Source: CAWHMN01 sp051001135 | GTDB lineage: Bacteria; Acidobacteriota; Terriglobia; Terriglobales; Acidobacteriaceae | Direction: 5' to 3' | Length of the DNA stretch: 64,000 nucleotides | Assembly: GCA_051001135.1 (NCBI GenBank) | Contig: JBPCNO010000186.1 | Span: 1-64,000 of the forward strand | Shown: piece after piece, positions 44,861 to 53,410 of the stretch | How positions within the stretch are numbered: position 1 is the stretch's first letter | Layout of the letters: each line of letters opens with the position of its first letter | Notes under the pieces: generated by a model | What the model was told of the DNA's origin: nothing | Seen by the model: the letters and a program-made list of their open reading frames with translations, nothing else | Database searches by the model: none | Made by a program: the position numbers and the translations under genes

Positions 44861-45640
44861 ATGACCGCAGCAGCTAAGAACGAAGCCGGCAAGGCGCTGG
44901 TTCCCAGAAACGCGCTCGCCAAGCACGCCGCAAAACACGCGCCCAAGCACCCGGCGAAGCACGTGCCCACAAAAAAACCGCCCCGGACGGGCCCGCGAGA
45001 CCCCAAGGATCCGCCGTCCCGGCATGACCTCGCTGTGCTCGTCGCGTCCAGCCACGGACCAGGAAACGGGCCCGCAAAGAAGAAGGCAGGCAAGAAGGGC
45101 CCCGGCAAAAAAGGTCCGGGTAAAAAAGGTCTGGGCAAGGACCTCCGCCGCGCCTTTGAACATCTCGCGCGCGTGTCCGTGCTCACTCAGGGCGCGAAGG
45201 GCGATGCTGCGCTTCTCGCGCTCAGCGGCCAGCTTCGCGATCTGGCCATCGGTGGCGTCGAAAGCGCCGAGCATGCTCCGGAGCACGCCAAGGCAGCGGC
45301 CGACCTGGCCCGCGCGGCTGAGCACGCAGCCTTCGCCTCCGTCCTCGGCAAAGTCACAGAGGATTCCATCGAATGGACAGATGATCTGGAACGCGCCTGG
45401 ACCCGCGACTTCACCGCGCTCGAAGACGAAACCGCGCTGCCCAATCAAAAGAAAGCCAGGAAGAAGAACCACATTCACGAAGACGACGAAGCCGATTCCG
45501 AACTGCGCGCCATGCTCGCCACCTTCACCGGTGCAGCCGCCAAAGCCCGCAAAGACAACAATCACGCGCAAGCCATCGAATGCGTACGCGGCGCCTCCGC
45601 TCTGGTCAAAGCCGCCGTCCACCTCGGCTACGGACAATAG
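44861..45640 (+). CDS. Lysine-rich protein of unknown function
   Basis: 259 residues. The first 90 are very basic and low-complexity, with AKHAPKHPAKH-like and KKGPGKKGPGKKG repeats, similar in style to histone-H1-like or nucleic-acid-binding tails. The rest is a helical, Ala-rich domain (LRRAFEHLARVSVL, ALLALSGQLRDLAIGG, ELRAMLATFTGAAAKAR). No membrane segments. Divergent from the efflux operon (about 220 nt between starts). Weak ribosome binding site. The family is not one I recognise. Confidence 0.6.
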   Translation: MTAAAKNEAGKALVPRNALAKHAAKHAPKHPAKHVPTKKPPRTGPRDPKDPPSRHDLAVLVASSHGPGNGPAKKKAGKKGPGKKGPGKKGLGKDLRRAFEHLARVSVLTQGAKGDAALLALSGQLRDLAIGGVESAEHAPEHAKAAADLARAAEHAAFASVLGKVTEDSIEWTDDLERAWTRDFTALEDETALPNQKKARKKNHIHEDDEADSELRAMLATFTGAAAKARKDNNHAQAIECVRGASALVKAAVHLGYGQ

Positions 45641-45660
45641 CCCCATCCGGACGTGATCGC

Positions 45661-45799
45661 GGGTGCCCCGTTCTAGCGCACCGGGGTCCCCGACACGCGT
45701 TCTTTGCGTGCTGGGGTGGAGAGCTAGGGCGGGGTCGTTGGTTTCGATTGATATGCCACAACCCCGGGTGCCCCACCCTGAGGAGAGCGAAGGGTGGGA
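45661..45799 (+). repeat. Two hairpin-type repeats, one split by a 42-nt insert
   Basis: 45661-45735 begins GGGTGCCCCGTTCTAGCGCA and resumes as GCTAGGGCGGGG after an insert at about 45681-45722. 45766-45799 is a second copy (GGTGCCCCACCCTGAGGAG ... GAAGGGTGGGA). Confidence 0.75.
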
Positions 45800-45821
45800 C
45801 GATGCGCCTCAACCCGCCAGC

Positions 45822-47906
45822 TTACAACTCCGTCGATTTCCCCGCGACCAGCGCCTCCGCCTTCGCCAGGAACTCCGCCAGCGGCATCGATCCCTGGTCG
45901 CCCTTCCCCCGCACCCGCACGCTCACATTCCCGGCCTCGGCCTCCTTGTCGCCGAAGACCAGCACGTACGGCACCTTCTGCATGGTGAAGTCGCGGATCT
46001 TCGCATTCATCTTCTCGTTGCCCTGGTCCAGCTCCGCCCGCAACCCCACCGCCTTTAACTGTTCCAGCAGCTTCTGGCCATACGCCACATGCCGTTCGGC
46101 AATCGGTACCAGTCCGATCTGCACTGGCGCCAGCCACAGTGGGAACGCGCCCGCATAGTGCTCGATCAGTACCCCGAAGAACCGCTCCACCGATCCGAAC
46201 AGCGCGCGATGCACCATGACCGGTTGATGCCGCTCCCCGTCGTCACCTACATACTCCAGTTCGAATCGAGCCGGCAGGTTGAAGTCGACCTGCACCGTCG
46301 AAAGCTGCCACAGCCGCCCGATCGCATCCACCAGCTTGATATCGATCTTTGGCCCGTAGAAAGCACCCTCGCCCCGGATAGTCTCGTACGTAATTTCCTT
46401 GCGATCGAGCGCCTTCCTGAGCGATGACGTCGCCATCTCCCAGTTCTCGTCGGAACCGGCGTAGCTCTTTCGATCCGCCGGATCCCAGACGGAAAGCTCA
46501 ACCTTGAACTCGTCGAATCCAAAGGTCTTCAGCACAGCCTGTGCGAAGTCGATGCAGCCCACCACCTCGTCTTCGAGCTGTTCCGGCGTGCAGAAGATGT
46601 GCGCGTCATCCTGCGTGAAGCCGCGCACCCGCAGCAGCCCGTGCATGGTGCCCGAACGCTCGTACCGGTATACGTTGCCCAGCTCCGCCAGCCGCACCGG
46701 CAGGTCGCGGTAGCTCTTGGGCGAGTTCTTGTAGATCAGGATGTGGAAAGGGCAGTTCATCGGCTTCACGCGGTAGTCCGCATCGTCCAGTTCCATCGGC
46801 GTGAACATATTCTGCGCGTAGAAGCCCTCGTGCCCGCTGGTCTGCCACAGGTTCACCCGCGCCACGTGCGGCGTGTACACCATATCGTAACCGCGACGGA
46901 TACACTCATCGCGCATCCAGTCTTCCATCGCCTTGCGGATGACCGCGCCCTTGGGATGGAAGAACACCAGCCCCGGCCCCGCCAGCTCCTGAATGGAAAA
47001 CAGGTCGAGCTGCTTGCCCAGCGTGCGGTGATCGCGCCGGTGCGCCTCCTCCAGCCGCGCAAAATGCTCGTCCAACTCTTTCTTCGAAAAGAAGGCTGTC
47101 CCATAAATGCGCTGCAGTTGGGGATTCTTCTCATCGCCCAGCCAGTACGCGCCAGCGAGGTTCAGCACCTTGAACGCCTTCACCCGCGCCGTCGACGGCA
47201 CGTGCGGACCGCGGCAGAAGTCCACGAACTCCCCGTTGCGATAGAGCGAGATCGCCTCCCCCGGCGCGGTGAACCGCTCGATGAAGTGGACCTTCATGAA
47301 GTCGCCCTGCGCCCGGTACTCCGCCAGCCCCTCCTCGCGCGGCTCCCACTCGCGCACAAACGGCTCGTCGCGCGCCACCACCTCGCGCATGCGGTCTTCG
47401 ATCGCGATCAGGTCGTCGGGCGTGAAGGGCGTCGGCCGGTAGAAGTCGTAGAAGAATCCCGCATCGGTCGCCGGCCCATGCCCCAGTTTGGTCTCGGGGA
47501 ACAGCTCCAGCACCGCCGTCGCCATGACATGCGCGGCGGAGTGCCGCACCACCGGCAGCGCGTCCCGATCGCGCTCGGTGAGCAGTTGCAGATGCACATC
47601 CTCGGTAAGCGGGGCGCGCAGGTCCACCAGCCGCTCCGCCTCCGCATCCGGGGCCGCATACATCGCCAGATCGCCCGAAGCCGAATTTTCCCCGGCGCCG
47701 TTTGCGGAAAGGTCAGGCGCAGGTGTGTCTGCATCATTCGCCGCCGCCGCCGGCCGCACGCGCGCCACTACTGCCGCCGCCGCCAGCCGTGGGGAGATGC
47801 TCATCGCCACGTCATACGCGGTCGAACCTGCGGGAAGCGCCCGTACCGACCCATCGGGCAGGTGTACCTGGATCTGCTGTGTTTGTTCTCCGCTGGAAAC
47901 AGACAT
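45822..47906 (-). CDS. thrS: Threonine--tRNA ligase
   Basis: 694 residues. The N-terminal TGS domain (QIQVHLPDGSVRALPAGSTA) is interrupted by a low-complexity insert of roughly 40 residues (about 55-95: NDADTPAPDLSANG...). The editing domain has RHSAAHVMATAVLELFP. The class II core has MNCPFHI, GTMHGLLRVRGFTQDDAHIF and GSVERFFGVLIEHY with the Cys/His/His zinc ligands, and the anticodon-binding domain closes the protein. The ATG at 47906 has GGAAGAG directly upstream; the frame from 47930 is slightly longer without support. Confidence 0.96.
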   Translation of the reverse strand: MSVSSGEQTQQIQVHLPDGSVRALPAGSTAYDVAMSISPRLAAAAVVARVRPAAAANDADTPAPDLSANGAGENSASGDLAMYAAPDAEAERLVDLRAPLTEDVHLQLLTERDRDALPVVRHSAAHVMATAVLELFPETKLGHGPATDAGFFYDFYRPTPFTPDDLIAIEDRMREVVARDEPFVREWEPREEGLAEYRAQGDFMKVHFIERFTAPGEAISLYRNGEFVDFCRGPHVPSTARVKAFKVLNLAGAYWLGDEKNPQLQRIYGTAFFSKKELDEHFARLEEAHRRDHRTLGKQLDLFSIQELAGPGLVFFHPKGAVIRKAMEDWMRDECIRRGYDMVYTPHVARVNLWQTSGHEGFYAQNMFTPMELDDADYRVKPMNCPFHILIYKNSPKSYRDLPVRLAELGNVYRYERSGTMHGLLRVRGFTQDDAHIFCTPEQLEDEVVGCIDFAQAVLKTFGFDEFKVELSVWDPADRKSYAGSDENWEMATSSLRKALDRKEITYETIRGEGAFYGPKIDIKLVDAIGRLWQLSTVQVDFNLPARFELEYVGDDGERHQPVMVHRALFGSVERFFGVLIEHYAGAFPLWLAPVQIGLVPIAERHVAYGQKLLEQLKAVGLRAELDQGNEKMNAKIRDFTMQKVPYVLVFGDKEAEAGNVSVRVRGKGDQGSMPLAEFLAKAEALVAGKSTEL

Positions 47907-47970
47907 AATCTCTTCCAGCATAGGGCGCACGCGCCTTGGCGTCGAGTCGCCGCATTCAACGCATCCCGCC

Positions 47971-48780
47971 CTAAATCTGCGAATACGGCTTTGGACTCAG
48001 GATCAGGTTCGAGATATTGCTTACAATCGCCTCGAAGTTATATCTGGGCGAAGCCGACAGCGCCTTCCACGCAGGAGCGTTGCGGAAGACCTCCCACCTG
48101 GCCGTCAACTCCGTCAGATCGGTGAATGCCAGCATGTAGGTCAGATTCGGCAACCGCGGTCCGATCAGCGCATCGCCATAGAACACCGGCCGGAAACCCG
48201 CCTTGGCGAAGATCTCGAACTCGCCATGGTGGAACATCTCCACCTTGCGCACATGGTCCTGGTTGCTCGGGCTCTCATACGTGCGCAACTGAAAGATCCG
48301 CTTTCCGTGCTGTGCCGTCGCCGGCGGCACGGTCAGCTTCGGCTGTCCTTCAAACGCAATCAACAGCGAGCTCTCTACCCGGACAAATGCCGGCGATTCG
48401 GCGGGCGCATTCCAGAACGGCGCCGCTGCCTTCATGAACTGTTCGTCATCCGTCAGCCGCAGCCCGGCGCCGGTCAGCGTCTCGAGCGACGTGCTCGGGA
48501 TCAGCAGATACAACGAAGGCGTCTCTGGCCCTATGTCCAGGTTGAATGCACCCACCGGCGACATGCCCATCCGGTTGAGCGCGGGTATCAGGGCGTCCGC
48601 CACATAGCTGTCGGCGAGCTTGACCTGCGGCCCCGTCTGCAGGGAATACTTGCGCAATTCGTAGTACTCGCGAGCGGTGCCGCCGGCGGCTGTCTCAGCA
48701 CGAGCCTGTGCCCCGGCCCGCTTCGTGAGCGCGAGAGCGGATGCAGCAAGTGACGAAGTCAAAAATCGGCGTCTCTCCAA
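47971..48780 (-). CDS. NIPSNAP family protein, Tat-exported
   Basis: 269 residues from a TTG start at 48780 with AGGAGG five bases upstream. The start gives a twin-arginine signal (ERRRFLTSSLAASALAL). Two NIPSNAP-type ferredoxin-like domains follow: REYYELRKYSLQ early and IFQLRTYESPSNQDHVRKVEM later, the second with FGDAL-like YGDALIGPRLPNLTYML. Such secreted proteins are common in acidobacteria; function unknown. Divergent from the 48951 esterase. The longer open frame to 49086 is not supported. Confidence 0.83.
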   Translation of the reverse strand: MERRRFLTSSLAASALALTKRAGAQARAETAAGGTAREYYELRKYSLQTGPQVKLADSYVADALIPALNRMGMSPVGAFNLDIGPETPSLYLLIPSTSLETLTGAGLRLTDDEQFMKAAAPFWNAPAESPAFVRVESSLLIAFEGQPKLTVPPATAQHGKRIFQLRTYESPSNQDHVRKVEMFHHGEFEIFAKAGFRPVFYGDALIGPRLPNLTYMLAFTDLTELTARWEVFRNAPAWKALSASPRYNFEAIVSNISNLILSPKPYSQI

Positions 48781-48950
48781 TGATTCCTCCTGGCACTCAA
48801 CCTTAGCTGCATGATATCGAAGCAATACCGGGTGCTCCGTTACCGCAGCCAGGGCGCGGGGTTTGCTCTTTGGCCGCGAAGCCCAGGGCGCGCTACAGTG
48901 AACAGCAGCCGAACCCATACTCCATCCACCGGAAACGCAAGCCAAAAACC

Positions 48951-50105
48951 ATGCGCACATCCTTCCACTATTTCCGGACCCGCCACTATTTCCGGACCCG
49001 CTCCTCTCTCTATGCCCGCTCCTCTCTCTATCTCGGAGCCGCCGCGTTCGCACTGCTGTGCCTCCACAGCGCCAACGCCCGCGCACTGCAGTCCGCGGTC
49101 AGCGACGCCAAGCCCCAGCAAGCGATACCCCAAAGCGACACCAGCGTCATCGACGCCCACGGAACCGCGCACATCACCCGCGTCGTTCCCGTGCCCAGCA
49201 CCATCAGCCCGGAGGCGCAAAAGATGCTGGCCCGGCCGGCTTCCGACGCCGCCACGCCGCAGGCGCTTGCCGAGCGCCGCAGCCATACCGACGGCTGGCA
49301 GCACCGCGCCGGCCAGGCGTCTCTCGCGGTTTACCCGGTTCACATGGCGGAAACACCCATAGCGGGCGTGCCCACCCGTGTCTTCACGCCCAACGACAGC
49401 CCGGCTCAGCATCCAGACCGTGTCTTGATCAACGTGCATGGCGGCGGCTTCAACTCCGATTCGGGCTCGCTCACCGAGAGCATTCCCATCGCCTACCTAA
49501 CCCACACCAAAGTCGTTGCGGTGCTCTACCGCCTCGCGCCCGAGCATCCCTTTCCCGCCGCCGTCAACGACATCATCACTGTCTACAAGGAACTGCTCAA
49601 GACGTACAAGCCGCAGCACATCGCTCTCTACGGCACCTCCGCCGGCGCGATCCTCACCGCCGAGGTCACTGTGCGGCTCAAGCAGCTTGGCCTGCCGCTG
49701 CCCGGCGCGCTCGGTATCTTCTCCGGCATGGGGGACTTCAGCCGCTACGGCGACTCGCAGGCCATGTACGCCCTAGACGGCCTCTCCGGGCATCTCGATC
49801 CACCCGCAAGCCAACCCTCCAGCAGCCAGTACGTCGGCGCGACCGATCGCCGTGACCCCGTGCTGTCCCCGCTCTTCGCCGACCTGCACGGCTTTCCACC
49901 CACTCTCTTCATCACCAGCGGTCGTGACATGCTGCTCAGCGGAACCACCATCCTGCATCGCGCCTTTCTGCGCGCCGGCGTCGATGCGCGCCTGGTCGTC
50001 TTCGAAGCCCTGCCGCACGCCTTCTGGAACAACGTCTCCCTCCCCGAGTCCAAGGAGGCCTACGGCATCATGGCGTCCTTCTTCAATCAGCAACTCGGAC
50101 GGTAG
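48951..50105 (+). CDS. Secreted alpha/beta hydrolase, HSL-type esterase
   Basis: 384 residues with a signal peptide (LYLGAAAFALLCLHSANA) after a repetitive basic start (HYFRTRHYFRTR, RSSLYARSSLY). Hormone-sensitive-lipase features: HGGGF oxyanion motif (INVHGGGFNSDSG), nucleophile GTSAGAIL, acid SGRDMLLSG and histidine ALPHAFWNN. It probably hydrolyses short-chain esters outside the cytoplasm. The ATG at 48951 gives the signal peptide; the frame from 48870 is rejected. The repeated HYFRTR and RSSLY are short tandem duplications. Confidence 0.85.
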   Translation: MRTSFHYFRTRHYFRTRSSLYARSSLYLGAAAFALLCLHSANARALQSAVSDAKPQQAIPQSDTSVIDAHGTAHITRVVPVPSTISPEAQKMLARPASDAATPQALAERRSHTDGWQHRAGQASLAVYPVHMAETPIAGVPTRVFTPNDSPAQHPDRVLINVHGGGFNSDSGSLTESIPIAYLTHTKVVAVLYRLAPEHPFPAAVNDIITVYKELLKTYKPQHIALYGTSAGAILTAEVTVRLKQLGLPLPGALGIFSGMGDFSRYGDSQAMYALDGLSGHLDPPASQPSSSQYVGATDRRDPVLSPLFADLHGFPPTLFITSGRDMLLSGTTILHRAFLRAGVDARLVVFEALPHAFWNNVSLPESKEAYGIMASFFNQQLGR

Positions 50106-50119
50106 GCGGCAGGACCTTT

Positions 50120-50189
50120 GTCATCTTGAGCGTAACCGAAGGTGGAGTCGAAAAGCTTGCCCTGAGCGTAGCCGAAGAGATCTGCTTCA
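50120..50189 (+). repeat. Expanded copy of the GTCATCCTGAGC-type repeat
   Basis: GTCATCTTGAGCGTAACCGAAGG is followed by GTCGAAAAGCTTGCCCTGAGCG and GCCGAAGAGATCTG, that is, two partly overlapping copies between the esterase and kdsC (each string shown in part). Confidence 0.65.
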
Positions 50190-50245
50190 CCTTGTCTTTA
50201 AGAATCGGTGCGAAGCGCCGCTCAACAACCATCTCAAACGGACCT

Positions 50246-50803
50246 CTACGCGCGCGCCTGCGGAATCGCCTCCTCCCACCGCCCCTGCGCCTTCAGAATC
50301 AACTCCACCACCTCGCGCGCCGATCCCTTGCCGCCCCGCCGCTCCGTCACGTAGTGGCTGATGGCCTTCAACTCCGGCGCCGCATCGGCTACCGCCACCG
50401 CCAGCCCGGCGCGCTGCAACAGCGGCATGTCCGGCAGGTCGTCGCCCATGTACGCCGTCTCCTCCACGCCCACGCCGGCCTTCTGCATACACTCTTCGAA
50501 CGCCGCCATCTTCGTCGCCTGTCCCAGGTAAACGAACTCGACCTTCAACTCCTGCGCGCGCTGCGTCACCGCGGCGGATTTCCGCCCGGTGATAAATCCC
50601 GTCTTGATCCCCATGGTGTGCGCCAGCGACAGCCCCAGCCCATCCTGCGCATCGAACACCTTCAACTCGGCCACGCCGCCATCCGGCATCGATATCAGGC
50701 ACACCCCGCCATCGGTGATGGTGCCATCCACATCCATCAGGAACAGCCGGATCTTCTTAGCACGCTCGATCACAGCAGGAGAGACCGCAGGTAAGTCGGA
50801 CAT
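50246..50803 (-). CDS. kdsC: KdsC-like 3-deoxy-D-manno-octulosonate-8-phosphate phosphatase (HAD)
   Basis: 185 residues. The HAD motif I is FLMDVDGTITDG, motif II FITGRKS, and motif IV GDDLPDMPLL with the conserved Lys region before it. Size and the KVFDAQDGLGL loop fit KdsC rather than other HAD phosphatases. It removes phosphate from Kdo-8-P in the Kdo pathway for lipid A core synthesis. A Kdo hydroxylase gene lies about 6.5 kb downstream. Confidence 0.88.
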   Translation of the reverse strand: MSDLPAVSPAVIERAKKIRLFLMDVDGTITDGGVCLISMPDGGVAELKVFDAQDGLGLSLAHTMGIKTGFITGRKSAAVTQRAQELKVEFVYLGQATKMAAFEECMQKAGVGVEETAYMGDDLPDMPLLQRAGLAVAVADAAPELKAISHYVTERRGGKGSAREVVELILKAQGRWEEAIPQARA

Positions 50804-50851
50804 GACGCCGATTCTACTTGAGCATTTTTCATTTCACCCGGAACAAGACTC

Positions 50852-50939
50852 GGTGCCCCATCCTGACTGGGGTGGAACGGGAAGGTGTGCTAGAGCCACA
50901 GACCTGGGTGCCCCATCCTGAGCGCAGCGAAGGGTGGGA
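50852..50939 (+). repeat. Two hairpin-type dispersed repeats
   Basis: A partial copy (GGTGCCCCATCCTGACTGG, 50852-50870) and a full copy (GGGTGCCCCATCCTGAGCGC ... GAAGGGTGGGA, 50905-50939) upstream of kdsC. Confidence 0.75.
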
Positions 50940-50975
50940 GGCCACAACACTTCGCACAGCTCACGCTTCAGAAGG

Positions 50976-50995
50976 GGACGGGCTTTAGCCCGTCC
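50976..50995. repeat. Perfect short hairpin with second half-copy
   Basis: GGACGGGCTTTAGCCCGTCC forms a 9-bp stem with a TT loop. A shorter relative, GGGCTTTAGCCC, follows at 51015-51026. Lies in the gap between kdsC (upstream side) and the M28 peptidase 3' end, so it may act as a terminator or be a separate repeat family. Confidence 0.6.
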
Positions 50996-51054
50996 ATAAA
51001 CAGCCGGAGAGAGCGGGCTTTAGCCCCGGAGGGATGCTCCCGCTCTTCTGCAAC

Positions 51055-52845
51055 CTACTTCGTCGTCGGCCCGGTCTGCGGCGACGGCGCGGCCGGAGTC
51101 GCGTTCAGGAACAAATCCTTCAACGGCGCCATCTGCTGCTCGTGCAGCTCCGGATGCGGGAAGGGCTTGCGCGGCATCATCGCATCGCGCATCGCGGCGT
51201 TGTAGACGAAGATCGCCTCCACCGTCGCAATCTGCGCCAGGTCGCCGGGCTGCAGCCGCTCGTAGGTGTCCATGTTGGAGTGGTGGGTGCGGCTCTCATA
51301 GTCCAGCGGGTCCTGGATGAACTGGAAGCCCGGCAGCCCCACCGCGTCGAAGGACAGATGATCCGTCCCGCCGGTGTTGCGCATGCTGATGGTGGTCACG
51401 CCAAGGTCTTTCAGCGGCGCAATCCACTGGCGGAAGATCGGCTCCACCGCCGCATTGCCCTGCAGGTATACGCCCCGCACCTTGCCGCTGCCGTTGTCGA
51501 TGTTGAAGTACGCATCCAGCGTCTTCCACTCCGGCTTGGTCTCGATCGGCCTCGCCGCCTTGCGGAAGAACTCCGGCAGCTTCATCTGGTCCGGCGCCGT
51601 GGACAGTGGATAGGACCCGAAGTGCTGCTTCACGTAGCCTCTCGATCCGAACAGCCCCTCCTCCTCGCCGCTCCACAGCGCAATGCGGATGGTCCTGCGC
51701 GGATGCACATCGAGCGCCTTCAGTATCCGCACCACCTCCATGGCCACGATCGACCCCGCCCCATTGTCCGTCGCGCCGGTCCCCGAGGCCCACGAATCCA
51801 GGTGTCCGCCCACCATCACGACTTGATCTTTCAACTTGGGATCGGTGCCCGGAATCTCCGCCACCGTATCGAAGCCGTGCTGCTGGTCGCCCGTCGTCTT
51901 GGTCTCGACATTCATCTCCATCGTCACCGGCACGTTCTGCTTCAGCAGCCGGAAGACCCGGCCATAGTTCTCGATCGCCAGCACCACCACCGGCACCTTC
52001 ACCGCTTTGTCGCGTTTGTACGGCTGCGATCCCAGCGCGGCGCCGTTGTCGTCGAAGAAGGTGCCGCCGCTGCCGCCGCCATTCTTGCTATCGCGGCTCG
52101 GCAGCAGCACGCCGGCCACCTTCTCTTCCGCCAGAAACGCGGCCACCTTGTCGCGCAGTTCGCTGCGCTTGACGTACTGCTGAATGCGCTTCTCCATATC
52201 AGCCTGTTTGCCCGCTTCCGGATACTGCGCAATCTCTTCCAGTTCCTTATCGGTGTAGCGCTCGAACAGCGGCTTATCCACCGGCGGCACCTCGCGCATG
52301 TCACCCAGCAGCACGATCTTGCCCCCCAGCTTGCCGCGATATTTGTCTATGTCCTTCTCGTCCTCGATCTGGATATTGACCGCCTGCCCGCTCCTCACTC
52401 CCTCTGTCGGCGGCGACCACGGCGTCGCCTGCCCGATGAACGGTGCCGTATCCGGCGATGACATCCGCACCCACGTATTCAACTGCTGCCACCCCATGCC
52501 GAACTCGCCCCAGTCCTCCAGATGCGCGTTCTCCAGGCCCATGTGCGTCAGCGTGTCGCGCGTCCACTCGTTGGCCTTCTGCATGTTGGGCGAGCCCGTC
52601 AGCCGTCCGCCAATGTCATCCGCCAGCGCCGAGCCGAACTCCATCACGTGCGAGTGCGTCAGCCCTTCCTCGCGAATGCGCCCGTACATCGTCAGGTCCA
52701 GCGCTTCCGTAGCGGGCTGCGCCTGCTCGTAGGCAGGCGGCTCGGCCGCGGGTGTCGTCTTGCTCTTGGCCTTATCGGCAGCAAATGCAGGGGAGAGTAC
52801 GGCACAGGCGAGCAGCAGAGCCGCTGCTTGATTGCGGGATGACAT
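51055..52845 (-). CDS. M28-family metallopeptidase, secreted
   Basis: 596 residues with signal peptide (AAALLLACAVLSPAFA). A protease-associated (PA) region in the middle is followed by the zinc-binding peptidase: MVGGHLDSWASGTGATDNGAG (His and Asp ligands, given in part), WSGEEEGLFGSRGY (Glu general base and ligand) and TDHLSFDAVGLPGFQF (last His). Probably a zinc aminopeptidase or carboxypeptidase working in the periplasm. The ATG at 52845 has GGAGG nine bases upstream; the frame from 52893 is not needed. Confidence 0.88.
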   Translation of the reverse strand: MSSRNQAAALLLACAVLSPAFAADKAKSKTTPAAEPPAYEQAQPATEALDLTMYGRIREEGLTHSHVMEFGSALADDIGGRLTGSPNMQKANEWTRDTLTHMGLENAHLEDWGEFGMGWQQLNTWVRMSSPDTAPFIGQATPWSPPTEGVRSGQAVNIQIEDEKDIDKYRGKLGGKIVLLGDMREVPPVDKPLFERYTDKELEEIAQYPEAGKQADMEKRIQQYVKRSELRDKVAAFLAEEKVAGVLLPSRDSKNGGGSGGTFFDDNGAALGSQPYKRDKAVKVPVVVLAIENYGRVFRLLKQNVPVTMEMNVETKTTGDQQHGFDTVAEIPGTDPKLKDQVVMVGGHLDSWASGTGATDNGAGSIVAMEVVRILKALDVHPRRTIRIALWSGEEEGLFGSRGYVKQHFGSYPLSTAPDQMKLPEFFRKAARPIETKPEWKTLDAYFNIDNGSGKVRGVYLQGNAAVEPIFRQWIAPLKDLGVTTISMRNTGGTDHLSFDAVGLPGFQFIQDPLDYESRTHHSNMDTYERLQPGDLAQIATVEAIFVYNAAMRDAMMPRKPFPHPELHEQQMAPLKDLFLNATPAAPSPQTGPTTK

Positions 52846-53410
52846 CAGAACAAGCCTCCAGAAGAAATTCACAGAAGCCCGAGCATAGTTCATTTATTCC
52901 CGAAACGTAAGCCGCACAGGCGCCGCCAGATCGGTCTCACCACAAATCCGGGTGCCCCATCCTGAGCGCAGCGAAGGGTGGGTGGCGGCGTGTTCGAGAA
53001 GCGAAGAATGGGTTCTACGTCGCGCCCCTCACCACCAAACCGGGTGCCCCATTCTTTGCGCCGCACAACTACTCCCCCAGACGAATGACAGAGCGCAAAG
53101 GGTGGGCCTCTGCGCGAAGCGCAGACCGCCCTTGGCACGAGTCGGCCGGACATCATAGCCGGTGAACAAGCGCCTTTCTCTCAGACGCACTCCGAGCAGC
53201 CGATGCCTCATCCTTGTCCACCAACGGACACCTACGTCCGCTTACGAGCGCGGTGTCCGGCCAATCTTTTTTCACTCTCTCCTTTAACTCCAATGATGGC
53301 GCGTTGTTTAGCTCCCTCGATCTCGGCATTACGATTGCTTGTAAAGCACCTGGACGTCAGCTTTCTTTCCATCGGTACGCGCGCAGTACGGATCATCAGG
53401 TGGGTGCGAT
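52846..53410. other. Long intergenic region with two hairpin repeats
   Basis: About 565 nt between the peptidase start and the solitary permease. Repeat copies are at 52950-52982 and 53042-53107. The remainder (53110-53410) is less GC-rich and has an inverted repeat CGGACACC (53225-53232) / GGTGTCCG (53252-53259) with a 19-nt spacer. No gene recognised. Confidence 0.55.
52950..53107 (+). repeat. Two dispersed hairpin-type repeats
   Basis: 52950-52982: GGGTGCCCCATCCTGAGCGC then AGCGAAGGGTGGG. 53042-53107: a copy opened by about 30 extra bases, still able to pair (ATTCTTTGCGC with GCGCAAAGGGTGGG). Confidence 0.75.

Noticed and set aside
46599..48125. 508-codon plus-strand frame opposite thrS
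   Set aside because: Antisense shadow; thrS motifs are complete on the minus strand.
53225..53259. Inverted repeat upstream of the solitary permease as a PadR-type operator
   Set aside because: Arms CGGACACC/GGTGTCCG are 19 nt apart and do not resemble PadR sites; kept only as a note in the intergenic entry.
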